Notes under the pieces: generated by a model
Told to the model about the DNA's origin: nothing
Database searches by the model: none
The model's input: the letters and a program-made list of their open reading frames with translations, nothing else
Translations under genes and position numbers: made by a program
Shown here: piece after piece, positions 1 through 9,353 of the stretch
How the letters are laid out: each line of letters starts with the position of its first letter
How positions within the stretch are numbered: position 1 is the stretch's first letter
Assembly (NCBI GenBank): GCA_028290245.1
Contig: JAQGKG010000326.1
Coordinates: 1-17,777, forward strand
Source: Devosia sp.
Lineage (GTDB): Bacteria > Pseudomonadota > Alphaproteobacteria > Rhizobiales > Devosiaceae
DNA length: 17,777 nt
Direction of reading: 5' to 3'

Positions 1-50
1 TTCGCCTCGCTGGCGAGATCGAAGCGATCCAGTGCAAACTGGAGGCAAGA

Positions 51-89
51 GCGCCCGGAGCCATTATTTGGCCCGGGCGCTTTCTTTTT
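51..89 (+). terminator. Rho-independent terminator of upstream gene
   Basis: GCGCCCGG (51-58) pairs perfectly with CCGGGCGC (73-80). An inner GCC/GGC helix (60-62 with 70-72) closes a seven-base AT-rich loop, with A59 bulged, and a T-rich tract follows (81-89). It ends a plus-strand transcript whose gene lies left of the window. Conserved Tol-Pal gene order suggests that gene is pal, but no coding end can be identified in bases 1-50. Confidence 0.85.
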
Positions 90-145
90 GACTGAATTGC
101 CCTTTATCGGCAGCGTCATCGGCACCATGTTGGAGCTATGTAGAC

Positions 146-1195
146 ATGCGCACCGGAGGCCGGGTTTTGAAGCTATCGTCCATCGCACGAGGGGGAAGGG
201 TCGCTTTATGCACTTTTGCCGTTGCACTCGGGATCACCGTTCCAGGCATGGCCGCACAGAGTGCGCTACCACCCGCCGAACTTGGTGGGCTGACCTATAC
301 CAATACCCAGCCCGACCGCATCCATGTCGCCCAGGCGCAGGATTCGGCACAACTGATCGTTCGCATCCAGCAGCTCGAGGAACAGTTGCGCTCGCAGAAC
401 GGCCAGATCGAGGGCCTGGTGTTCCAGCTTACCCAGATGCAGGAAATCCTGACGCGACTGACCGAAGACAATGAGCGCCGCCTTCAGGCGCTCGAGGGCG
501 GTGCCGCGGGAAAAACTAGTGCGGCAACCCAACCTGGCGGCGTGACGCAGCCCGAGGCGTTGCCGCAGGACCCCAATGCTGGCGCAGCTCCGATGACCGA
601 TATTCCGGCGCAAGGGGTGCAGCCTTTGCCCGGCGAGGTAGAATTCGATCCAACCTTCGACGACGGCAGCGCAGCGCCGATGGACGCCGTGGGCAGTTCT
701 GCCGACCCACTGGTGGGAACTGGCGCGACCGGTGGCGTCGACCTGACCACTGGCCAGCCGCTGGACCTCGCCTATGATCCGGCCAATGCTGACACTGGCA
801 ATCCGGATGCCGACGCACAGTTCAAGGCAGGTTACGAAGCTCTGGCTTCAGGTGACTATGGCTTTGCCGAGGATCAGTTCAGCCAATTCATCGAGCTTTA
901 TCCGGACAATCCGCAGGCCACCGATGCGGCCAATTTCCTCGGCGATGCGCTGTTGCAGCGCGGTGCCTATAACGAGGCGGCGGATGTGCTGCTGGATGCC
1001 TATCAGAAGGCACCGCAGGGGCCACGCGCGCCAGAATTTCTGGTCAAGCTCGGGGCGTCGATTTCCGGCGCGGGCGAGCGGGAAGTGGCTTGCCGCACCT
1101 TTGGGCAGGTTGCGACCAACTATCCTAACCTGACTCCGGAAGTGGCGGCGCGTCTGGCGGCCGAAAAGACCAAGGCCGAGTGCCCGCCGGCATGA
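146..1195 (+). CDS. cpoB: CpoB/YbgF-like Tol-Pal system periplasmic protein
   Basis: Periplasmic TPR protein of the Tol-Pal system (formerly YbgF). In the family it binds TolA and coordinates outer-membrane constriction with peptidoglycan synthesis at division. Seen here: a basic N-terminus and hydrophobic signal segment (about residues 17-37, likely cleavage near AA-Q38), a predicted coiled coil rich in Leu/Gln/Glu (about 66-117), a long Ala/Gly/Pro/Asp linker (119-222), and a C-terminal TPR region (223-340) with the typical ADAQFKAGYEAL opening. At 349 aa it is longer than E. coli CpoB (about 260), mostly through the linker. Start choice: ATG 146 has GGAG ten bases upstream, but an in-frame TTG at 167 has a better site, GGAGG at 155-159 with a 7-base spacer, and gives a tidier signal peptide (342 aa). 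Its stop overlaps the tilS start as ATGA, which suggests translational coupling. Confidence 0.9.
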   Translation: MRTGGRVLKLSSIARGGRVALCTFAVALGITVPGMAAQSALPPAELGGLTYTNTQPDRIHVAQAQDSAQLIVRIQQLEEQLRSQNGQIEGLVFQLTQMQEILTRLTEDNERRLQALEGGAAGKTSAATQPGGVTQPEALPQDPNAGAAPMTDIPAQGVQPLPGEVEFDPTFDDGSAAPMDAVGSSADPLVGTGATGGVDLTTGQPLDLAYDPANADTGNPDADAQFKAGYEALASGDYGFAEDQFSQFIELYPDNPQATDAANFLGDALLQRGAYNEAADVLLDAYQKAPQGPRAPEFLVKLGASISGAGEREVACRTFGQVATNYPNLTPEVAARLAAEKTKAECPPA

Positions 1196-2454
1196 CGCCT
1201 GGTCTTGAAACGCCAGCAGAGGTGCAAGCTTTGTTCGCGGCGGTGGCGGATCAACCCGCCATCGCCCTCGCGGTCTCCGGCGGCGCGGATAGTCTGGCGC
1301 TGATGCTGTTGGCACAGCGCTGGGCGGCTGGCGTCGCCAGTCCTCCTGCCATCTATGGTTACTCAGTCGATCACGGATTGCGGCCGGAGGCTGCTGACGA
1401 GGTCGCCATGGTACTCAACGCAGCCGTTGCACTTGGGCTGCCGGCACGTGGCCTAACGTGGAGCGGGCCGAAGCCGGTCAGCGGCGTTCAGGAAGCGGCA
1501 CGGATTGCTCGCTATCGATTGATGGCGGCCGCCATGGCCGACGATGGTGCGAACGTTCTGTTGACGGCGCACCACCGGCAAGATCAGGCCGAGACTGTGC
1601 TGATGCGGATGGCACATGGCAGCGGGCTTGAAGGCCTTAAAGGCATGACGACGATGTCCGAAATTGAGGGCGTCATGGTGCATCGCCCACTGCTCGGCAC
1701 CGATCCGGCCACCTTGCGCGACATCGTACTCGCTACGGGTCTAGTGCCGGCCGACGACCCCTCCAATCACGATACTCACTACGAGCGCGTGCGCTGGCGC
1801 CAAGCCATGCCGGCACTCGCTGCATTGGGCCTAGATGCAGCCGCCATTGCACAATTTGCCGAACGCGCGGCCGATGCTGATGCCGCTATTGCACAGATGG
1901 CCGACGGTTGCTTTGCCGAAATCGTGCGGCTCGACGGCTTTGGTGCCGCGCGGATCGAACTGGCGCCCTTTGTCGGGCTTAGCCCCGCTATTTCGACCCG
2001 GCTGCTGGGCCGGGTGCTCAACATCGTCGGCGGGCGGCAAAGACCGCGTGCGCTGGGTCAGGTCGAGCGCTTGCGCCAGTCGATTGCCGACAACACCCTC
2101 GCAAAAGCGACGACTGTGCTGGGCTGCGTTATCCGCATTAAAGATGGTGGCGTGGCTGTGGCGCGCGAGCCGGGAAGGGCGCTGCCCGCCGATGCGATGC
2201 TGCTGCCGCATGGTGAACTGGTATGGGACGAGCGCTTCCGCATCATCAACGGCTCCGACCAGGCCGACCTGACCGCCAGCGTCGCCGACTACCTGCCGCG
2301 CCACCGGCTCGAGGAGTTTCTCGGCTTCAAGGTGACGGCCCCCGCTGAAGCCATTCGCACCGCCCCAATCGTCCGCGATGCAGCCGGGGGGGTGCTATCG
2401 CTCGGTGGCTGGTCGTTCGACGAGCGGATAACGGTGCAGTTATTGATCGATTGA
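1192..2454 (+). CDS. tilS: tRNA(Ile)-lysidine synthetase TilS
   Basis: ATP-dependent cytoplasmic enzyme that converts the wobble C34 of the CAU-anticodon isoleucine tRNA to lysidine so that it reads AUA; essential in most bacteria. The N-type ATP-pyrophosphatase P-loop SGGADS is at residues 29-34, followed by the family motifs VDHGLR (59-64), QEAARIARY (100-108) and the AHHRQDQAET segment (126-135). The RPLL and DPSN...RVRWR stretches that follow are also typical. Length is 420 aa against about 430 for E. coli. I chose ATG 1192 because it overlaps the cpoB stop as ATGA; an upstream in-frame GTG at 1180 would add only four residues. Pairing with cpoB and ftsH is the usual Rhizobiales arrangement. 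Confidence 0.93.
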   Translation: MTPGLETPAEVQALFAAVADQPAIALAVSGGADSLALMLLAQRWAAGVASPPAIYGYSVDHGLRPEAADEVAMVLNAAVALGLPARGLTWSGPKPVSGVQEAARIARYRLMAAAMADDGANVLLTAHHRQDQAETVLMRMAHGSGLEGLKGMTTMSEIEGVMVHRPLLGTDPATLRDIVLATGLVPADDPSNHDTHYERVRWRQAMPALAALGLDAAAIAQFAERAADADAAIAQMADGCFAEIVRLDGFGAARIELAPFVGLSPAISTRLLGRVLNIVGGRQRPRALGQVERLRQSIADNTLAKATTVLGCVIRIKDGGVAVAREPGRALPADAMLLPHGELVWDERFRIINGSDQADLTASVADYLPRHRLEEFLGFKVTAPAEAIRTAPIVRDAAGGVLSLGGWSFDERITVQLLID

Positions 2455-2547
2455 GTTGGATGCGGAACCTTCTGACTCACCACAGCGTATTAACCCAATC
2501 GCGACATTATGACTTTACGGGCCGGCCGAACCACCGCAGGTGATGCC

Positions 2548-2577
2548 CTTGTAACGCCCCAATGCCGGACATACATT
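2548..2577 (+). promoter_or_regulatory. Candidate ftsH promoter
   Basis: TTGTAA (2549-2554) is followed after exactly 17 bases by TACATT (2572-2577), about 50 bases before the ftsH start. The -35 side also reads CTTG (2548-2551), the core of alphaproteobacterial RpoH (sigma-32) promoters, and CATACAT lies 18 bases on, a partial match to the CYTATNT-type -10. ftsH is heat-shock controlled in many proteobacteria, so either a vegetative or an RpoH promoter is possible. This is pattern matching only. Confidence 0.4.
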
Positions 2578-2626
2578 CGGCTCTACTGCTGGCAGCTTTA
2601 TGCGCCGGCCCCCCGGGACAGGATTG

Positions 2627-4555
<1,929 letters not shown>

Positions 4556-4573
4556 AGCTGGTTGAAGAATTTG

Positions 4574-4599
4574 AAGGGCCGCCGAGAGGCGGCCCTTTT
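4574..4599 (+). terminator. Rho-independent terminator after ftsH
   Basis: A perfect 8-bp stem GGGCCGCC (4576-4583) / GGCGGCCC (4588-4595) with a GAGA tetraloop, extended by AA-TT pairing and followed by TTTT. It lies 19 bases past the ftsH stop and separates ftsH from glmM. Confidence 0.88.
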
Positions 4600-4676
4600 G
4601 CATATCGGTAATTTCCGCTATGCCGCGCAAAAGTGGTATTATCCGGCAAAGCCGGCACGGCGAGGGACGGGACCAA

Positions 4677-6020
4677 ATGGTACGCAAGTATTTCGGCACT
4701 GATGGTATTCGTGGCCTTGCCAATGGCGACAAGCTCACTCCCGAACTGGCCCTCAAGGTGGGCATGGCGGCAGGCCAGAAATTCGTGCGCGGCGATCATC
4801 GCAACCGCGTCGTCATCGGCAAGGATACCCGTCGGTCCGGCTATATGCTGGAACAAGCGCTGACCGCTGGCTTCACCGCCGTTGGCATGGACGTTTACCT
4901 GTTGGGGCCGATGCCGACGCCTGCAGTGGCCATGCTGACCCGGTCATTGCGCGCTGATCTCGGCGTCATGATCTCGGCGTCGCACAACCCCTATGAAGAC
5001 AACGGCATCAAGCTGTTCCGTCCAGACGGCTACAAACTCAGCGACGAAGTCGAAAAAGAGATCGAGGCTCTAATCGATAGCGACATGTCCAAGTCGCTGG
5101 CGCATGGCCGCGATATTGGCCGGGCGCATCGCGATGAAGAAGCGCGCACGCGCTACATCGAGTATGCCAAGCGCACCCTGCCGCGGAATACCGATCTGGC
5201 CGGCCTGCGCGTAGTGCTCGATTGCGCCAATGGCGCGGCCTACAAGGTTGCCCCGATTGCGCTGTGGGAACTCGGCGCCGAGGTGTTCACCATCGGCGAC
5301 AAGCCAGATGGCTTCAATATCAACGACAAGGTCGGCTCGACCGCGCCCGAGGCCGTATCGGCCAAGGTCAAGGAAGTGCGCGCTGACATTGGCATTGCGC
5401 TGGATGGCGACGCCGACCGCGTCATCATCGTCGACGAAAAGGGTGAAGTGATCGATGGCGACCAGTTCATGGCGGTCATTGCGCAGAGCTGGCTCAAGCG
5501 CGAAATGCTTCTGGGCGGCGGTATTGTTGCGACCGTAATGTCAAATCTCGGTCTTGAACGCTATCTGGCGTCGCTTGGGCTGACGCTGGAGCGGACTAAA
5601 GTCGGCGATCGCTATGTGCTCGAAGCGATGCGCGCCAAGGGCTTCAACGTCGGCGGCGAGCAGTCGGGCCACATCATCCTGTCAGATTTTACGACCACGG
5701 GCGATGGCCTGGTGGCGGCGCTGCAGTTGCTGGCCGTGCTGAAGAACGAAGAGCGCACGGTGTCCGAAATCTGCGCCCGCTTCGAAAAGGTGCCGCAGTT
5801 GCTGCGCAGCGTAAAATTCAAGTCCGGCAAGCCGTTGGAGCACAAGCTGGTGATCCAGGCGATCGCCGATGGCGAGGCCATGCTGGGCATTGGCGGCCGG
5901 CTTGTGGTGCGGGCATCGGGCACTGAACCCGTGATCCGCGTCATGGGTGAGGCCGACGATGCAGCGCTTGTTGCGGCAGTTGTATCGCAAGTCGAAGCTG
6001 CCATTCGAGACGTTGCATAG
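4677..6020 (+). CDS. glmM: Phosphoglucosamine mutase GlmM
   Basis: Cytoplasmic enzyme interconverting glucosamine-6-phosphate and glucosamine-1-phosphate, on the route to UDP-GlcNAc for peptidoglycan and lipopolysaccharide. The 447-aa length is normal. The phosphorylated catalytic serine is Ser102 in ISASHNP (99-105), the magnesium loop DGDADR is at 243-248, the sugar-recognition loop GEQSGH at 327-332 and the phosphate-binding loop RASGTEP at 412-418. The KYFGTDGIRG start is the family hallmark, which fixes ATG 4677; purine-rich GAGGGACGGGA lies just upstream. A more distal ATG at 4620 is open but not supported by homology. A TATTAT box at 4637-4642 is a possible -10 without a clear -35. The ftsH-glmM neighbourhood is common in Alphaproteobacteria. 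Confidence 0.97.
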   Translation: MVRKYFGTDGIRGLANGDKLTPELALKVGMAAGQKFVRGDHRNRVVIGKDTRRSGYMLEQALTAGFTAVGMDVYLLGPMPTPAVAMLTRSLRADLGVMISASHNPYEDNGIKLFRPDGYKLSDEVEKEIEALIDSDMSKSLAHGRDIGRAHRDEEARTRYIEYAKRTLPRNTDLAGLRVVLDCANGAAYKVAPIALWELGAEVFTIGDKPDGFNINDKVGSTAPEAVSAKVKEVRADIGIALDGDADRVIIVDEKGEVIDGDQFMAVIAQSWLKREMLLGGGIVATVMSNLGLERYLASLGLTLERTKVGDRYVLEAMRAKGFNVGGEQSGHIILSDFTTTGDGLVAALQLLAVLKNEERTVSEICARFEKVPQLLRSVKFKSGKPLEHKLVIQAIADGEAMLGIGGRLVVRASGTEPVIRVMGEADDAALVAAVVSQVEAAIRDVA

Positions 6021-6073
6021 GTTAACTGGCGTCAACTTCAGTTTACTGAGTATTAACAGATTGGGCGGGTCGC

Positions 6074-6105
6074 GGTTACTGTCAGGGTTAAGTCGTTAGG
6101 TTAAG
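6074..6105 (+). repeat. Three spaced GGTTA direct repeats
   Basis: GGTTA occurs at 6074-6078, 6086-6090 and 6099-6103, the last two within identical GGTTAAG heptamers. The spacings of 12 and 13 bases are close to a little over one helical turn. They lie 70-100 bases upstream of the outer-membrane protein gene and could be an array of regulator sites. No known operator is assigned. Confidence 0.35.
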
Positions 6106-6176
6106 TGAGCTTTAAGGAAATTGTTCGATATTGGGCGCAATCGACTAGTGTCGTGGCAATCCCAAGGACTTTTCTC

Positions 6177-6935
6177 ATGCGCAAGCTCATTGCAGCGGTT
6201 ACGGTGGCAGGAGCCACACTGGTCGCCGGCTCGGCACTAGCCGCTGACTTCCCCTACTACCCCCCCGTTATCGAAATTCCAGACGTCGACTACGGCGTGC
6301 AAGGCTCGTTCTACCTGCGCGGCAGCGCGGCCGGTAACGCGCTGTGGGCCAAAGAAGTCAACCATCCCCGTATTGTTCCGTCGGTGTTTGCAATCGACGG
6401 TCTCGGATACGGCTATTCGGTCGGCGCTGGCTTGGGTTATGAAACCGGAACGGGTCTCCGTGTCGACGTAACAGCTGATTTCCTCAACAACGAAGGCATG
6501 CAGGTGACTGTCCCGGCTGGCACGGTCGGCCCGGGCGGCGTCTCCCCTGGCCTTGCCCCCGGCGTGCACAAGCTGTCGCTGCGCTCCACGGTCGTGCTGG
6601 CCAACGCCTATTATGATTTTGGCTTCAGCAGTGAAGGTTACGGTGCTTCGGGCGGCGCCTTTGGTTATGTCGGCGCCGGCGCTGGTGTAGCCTTCAACGA
6701 CTTCATCACCACCGGCCCTGCCGGCTCGCTTCCCGATACCCGTGCACAAAACACCAGCTTTGCCGCTGCCGGCATGATCGGTGTGGGCTACGACTTCGGC
6801 CAGGTCGTCGCCGACGTGGGCTACCGCGCCCTCTACATCAACAATCTCGATAACAAGGTTGCTACGGCCCCGTACTCGATTGCCAATAACTGGGCACACG
6901 AAGTTCGCGGCACGGTGCGCTACCGCTTCAACTAA
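6177..6935 (+). CDS. Outer-membrane beta-barrel protein, porin-like
   Basis: A predicted secreted 252-aa protein of the small outer-membrane beta-barrel group (Omp25/OmpW-like in general style). The signal peptide MRKLIAAVTVAGATLVAGSALA ends at a classic ALA-A site near residue 22. The mature part is Gly/Tyr/Val-rich with alternating hydrophobic strands (for example VDVTADFL, VLANAYYDFGF, AAAGMIGVGYDFG, VVADVGYRALYI) and ends in VRGTVRYRF-N. Most barrels end on the aromatic residue itself, so the extra Asn is slightly unusual. ATG 6177 has AAGGA (6164-6168) eight bases upstream; an upstream in-frame GTG at 6105 is discarded because it would bury the signal peptide. It stands alone between glmM and a strong terminator. 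The ligand, if any, is unknown; a structural role is equally possible. Confidence 0.82.
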   Translation: MRKLIAAVTVAGATLVAGSALAADFPYYPPVIEIPDVDYGVQGSFYLRGSAAGNALWAKEVNHPRIVPSVFAIDGLGYGYSVGAGLGYETGTGLRVDVTADFLNNEGMQVTVPAGTVGPGGVSPGLAPGVHKLSLRSTVVLANAYYDFGFSSEGYGASGGAFGYVGAGAGVAFNDFITTGPAGSLPDTRAQNTSFAAAGMIGVGYDFGQVVADVGYRALYINNLDNKVATAPYSIANNWAHEVRGTVRYRFN

Positions 6936-6977
6936 TCGGCAGGGGCATCCGCTCCCGCTCTTATCATCGACAGTGCG

Positions 6978-7010
6978 ATCGGCGTCCTTCGGGGCGCCGA
7001 TTTGCTTTTC
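6978..7010 (+). terminator. Rho-independent terminator with UUCG loop
   Basis: ATCGGCG (6978-6984) pairs with CGCCGAT (6995-7001). The stem continues through a T-G wobble and two C-G pairs to a C(UUCG)G tetraloop at 6988-6991. TTTGCTTTT follows. It ends the outer-membrane protein transcript 42 bases after its stop. Confidence 0.88.
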
Positions 7011-7061
7011 ACCGATCCTCCTCGGCGCGTTAAGCTCAGCGTAAACACGGGAGGAATCGGC

Positions 7062-8036
7062 ATGAAGGTATTGGTGATCGGCGCAGCCGGCATGGTTGGC
7101 CGTAAGTTGGTCGCGGCGTTGCTATCGACGGGACGGGTCGGCGAACAGGCGATATCCAGTCTGGCACTGGCTGATGTGGTGGCGCCGACCGCCCCCGAAG
7201 GCACCATCGCAGTCACCACCAGCGTCGTCGATCTGTCCCGACCCGAGGCCGCGACGGGCCTCATCGCGGATCGACCCGATCTCATTTTCCACTTGGCGGC
7301 CATCGTTTCCGGCGAGGCCGAAGCCGATTTCGAGAAAGGCTATTCCATCAACCTGGACGGCACGCGGCATCTGCTTGAAACCATCCGGCTGGCGGGCCAG
7401 TCGCAGCCCTATCGCCCCAGGCTCGTCTTCACCTCGTCGATAGCAGTGTTCGGCGAGCCGCTGCCGGCGGTGATCGGCGATACCCAGCACCACACGCCGC
7501 TGACCAGCTACGGCACGCAGAAGGCAATCTGCGAACTGTTGCTCGCCGACTACTCGCGGCGCGGCTTTGTCGATGGTATCGGCATTCGCCTGCCCACCAT
7601 TGCGGTGAGACCGGGTAAGCCAAACAAGGCTGCGTCGGGATTTTTCTCCGGCATCATCCGTGAGCCGCTGGCAGGGCAGGAGGCCCTGCTGCCGGTCGCC
7701 GACGCGGTTCGACACTGGTTTGCCAGCCCCCGGGCCGCCGTCGGCTTCCTGCTGCATGCGGCTGCGATGGACACAGGCCTGCTCGGCAATCAACGTAATC
7801 TCACGATGCCAGGCCTAGCCGCCACCGTCGGCGAGCAGATCGCAGCGCTTGAGCGAGTCGCAGGGCCAAAGGCCGTCGCGCTGATCCGCCGCCAGCCTGA
7901 CGAGGTCATCGCGGGTATCGTCGCCGGCTGGCCGCAAGCCTTCGAGGCCACGCGGGCCAAGTCGCTGGGCTTTGTGGGCGAGAGCACATTCGACGAGATC
8001 ATCCGTATCTATATCGAGGACGAACTCGGCCACTAG
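7062..8036 (+). CDS. denD: NAD-dependent epimerase/dehydratase family, DenD-like
   Basis: Short-chain (extended SDR) oxidoreductase of 324 aa, resembling D-erythronate dehydrogenase DenD, which oxidises C2 of D-erythronate with NAD in a four-carbon sugar-acid pathway. The nucleotide-binding GAAGMVG is at 7-13, Ser125/126 in VFTSSIAVFG supplies the catalytic serine, and Tyr150 and Lys154 in SYGTQK form the YxxxK pair. The segments IRLPTIAVRPGKPNKAASGF and EPLAGQEALLPV look typical of the DenD subgroup, recalled rather than searched. ATG 7062 has GGGAGGA at 7049-7055. No isomerase, kinase or decarboxylase partner genes are adjacent, so the substrate is less certain than the fold; UDP-sugar epimerase activity is less likely. 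Confidence 0.8.
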   Translation: MKVLVIGAAGMVGRKLVAALLSTGRVGEQAISSLALADVVAPTAPEGTIAVTTSVVDLSRPEAATGLIADRPDLIFHLAAIVSGEAEADFEKGYSINLDGTRHLLETIRLAGQSQPYRPRLVFTSSIAVFGEPLPAVIGDTQHHTPLTSYGTQKAICELLLADYSRRGFVDGIGIRLPTIAVRPGKPNKAASGFFSGIIREPLAGQEALLPVADAVRHWFASPRAAVGFLLHAAAMDTGLLGNQRNLTMPGLAATVGEQIAALERVAGPKAVALIRRQPDEVIAGIVAGWPQAFEATRAKSLGFVGESTFDEIIRIYIEDELGH

Positions 8037-8073
8037 AGTCAGCCAGGCGGCGGCGGCCCAGCCAAAAGACCCA

Positions 8074-8103
8074 TTGACGTCACCCCGGCATCGGGCGTAT
8101 CTC
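8074..8103 (+). promoter_or_regulatory. Candidate serC promoter
   Basis: TTGACG (8074-8079) is followed after 18 bases by TATCTC (8098-8103). Transcription would then begin near 8108-8110, essentially at the first base of the structured serC leader. Published descriptions of the serC motif place its 5' end close to the transcription start, which supports the pairing. Confidence 0.55.
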
Positions 8104-8106
8104 CCG

Positions 8107-8151
8107 CCTCAGGACATCTCGCCCTAACGCGAGACGCATAGACCTGGGAGG
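8107..8151 (+). ncRNA. serC leader RNA motif (candidate)
   Basis: The leader folds as an outer helix CCTCAGG (8107-8113) with CCTGGGAGG (8143-8151), carrying a two-base GG bulge on the 3' side. It encloses a perfect hairpin TCTCGC (8117-8122) / GCGAGA (8129-8134) with a six-base loop. The 3' arm of the outer helix contains the ribosome binding site GGGAGG for serC, nine bases before its ATG, so folding would hide it. A conserved serC RNA motif of this general design is known upstream of alphaproteobacterial serC (Rfam serC element, recalled). The position and layout fit, but I could not run a covariance model. The effector, if any, is unknown. Confidence 0.72.
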
Positions 8152-8161
8152 GTCGCTGAAT

Positions 8162-9346
8162 ATGGCTCCAATGCCCCATATCGCGCCGGCGGTTAAACCG
8201 GCAAACCCTAATTTTTCGTCGGGCCCCTGTGCCAAGCGTCCTGGCTGGACGGTTGAAGCGCTCGCTAATGCGCTGGTCGGTCGTTCGCACCGCTCCAAGC
8301 CCGGCAAGGCCCGCATCCAGCGCGCCATCGACCTGACGCGCGAACTGCTGCAGGTTCCAGCCGATTATCGCATCGGCATCGTCCCCGCTTCCGATACCGG
8401 CGCCGTCGAAATGGCGATGTGGTCGATGCTTGGCGCCCGCGGCGTCGACATGCTGGCTTGGGAAAGCTTCGGCGAAGGCTGGGTCACCGATGTGGCAAAG
8501 CAACTGAAGCTCGAAGACGCCCGCATCATCAAGGCCAGCTATGGCGAACTGCCTGATCTCGGCCAGGTCGATTTCGACCGCGACGTGGTGTTTACCTGGA
8601 ACGGGACGACGTCTGGCGTGCGCGTCGAGAATGCCGACTGGATCGCTGCCGACCGCAAGGGCCTGACCATCTGCGACGCGACCTCTGCGGCGTTTGCGCA
8701 GAACCTCGATTTCGCCAAGCTCGATGTCGTGACCTTCTCCTGGCAGAAGGCGCTGGGCGGCGAAGCCGCGCACGGCGTGCTAATCCTCAGCCCCCGCGCT
8801 GTCGAACGTCTCGAAAGCTTCAAACCCGACCGGCCGCTGCCCAAGATTTTCCGCCTGACCAAAGGTGGCAAGCTGCTCGAGGAAGTGTTCGAGGCCGCGA
8901 CCATCAACACGCCCTCGATGATCTGCATCGAAGACGCCATCGACGCCATGGAATGGGGCAAGTCGCTGGGTGGCCTGAGCGCCATGCAGGCCCGCGCCGA
9001 CGCCAATTTCAAGGTGCTGGAAGACTGGGTCAACAAGACGCCATGGGTCGAATTCCTCGCCAAGAACCCGGCCAATCGGTCCAACACCTCGGTGTGTTTC
9101 TCGATTGTCGATCCGGCCGTGACGGCGCTCGATGGCGACAAGCAGGCAGCCTTTGCCAAGGCCATCGTGTCGCGCCTCGACAAGGCCGGCGTCGCCTATG
9201 ACATCGCATCCTACAAGGACGCCCCGTCAGGCCTGCGCATCTGGGCCGGCTCGACCATTGAAGCGTCCGACCTGGCAGCGCTGGTGCCGTGGCTGGACTT
9301 TGCATTCGCCGAAGAGCTGGCGGCTTTGAATAAGGCCGCTGCCTAA
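8162..9346 (+). CDS. serC: Phosphoserine aminotransferase SerC
   Basis: PLP-dependent class V aminotransferase converting 3-phosphohydroxypyruvate and glutamate to 3-phosphoserine and 2-oxoglutarate; it also acts in pyridoxal phosphate synthesis in some bacteria. The 394-aa product matches the alphaproteobacterial form: a short Pro-rich N-terminus, NFSSGPCAKRPGW, IVPASDTGAVEMAMW around the cofactor phosphate site, and the Schiff-base Lys196 in SWQKALGG. ATG 8162 is preceded by GGGAGGG (8146-8152), which is also one arm of the leader RNA helix, so translation is probably gated by RNA folding. It is the first gene of a serC-serA pair separated by a 157-base palindrome-bearing gap. Confidence 0.96.
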   Translation: MAPMPHIAPAVKPANPNFSSGPCAKRPGWTVEALANALVGRSHRSKPGKARIQRAIDLTRELLQVPADYRIGIVPASDTGAVEMAMWSMLGARGVDMLAWESFGEGWVTDVAKQLKLEDARIIKASYGELPDLGQVDFDRDVVFTWNGTTSGVRVENADWIAADRKGLTICDATSAAFAQNLDFAKLDVVTFSWQKALGGEAAHGVLILSPRAVERLESFKPDRPLPKIFRLTKGGKLLEEVFEAATINTPSMICIEDAIDAMEWGKSLGGLSAMQARADANFKVLEDWVNKTPWVEFLAKNPANRSNTSVCFSIVDPAVTALDGDKQAAFAKAIVSRLDKAGVAYDIASYKDAPSGLRIWAGSTIEASDLAALVPWLDFAFAEELAALNKAAA

Positions 9347-9353
9347 ACAAGAA

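Noticed and set aside
1..50. Tail end of a pal coding sequence
   Set aside because: No frame has a stop before the terminator hairpin and no recognisable Pal C-terminus is present; the upstream gene most likely ends before the window.
88..93. TTGACT as the -35 of a cpoB promoter
   Set aside because: It overlaps the T-tract of the terminator and no -10-like hexamer lies 16-18 bases downstream.
6088..6104. Possible CtrA box (TTAA repeat) upstream of the outer-membrane gene
   Set aside because: The two TTAA elements are nine bases apart instead of the seven of the consensus TTAA-N7-TTAA.
6237..6899. A 220-codon minus-strand open frame opposite the outer-membrane protein
   Set aside because: The plus-strand product has a signal peptide, ribosome binding site and terminator; the antisense frame has none.
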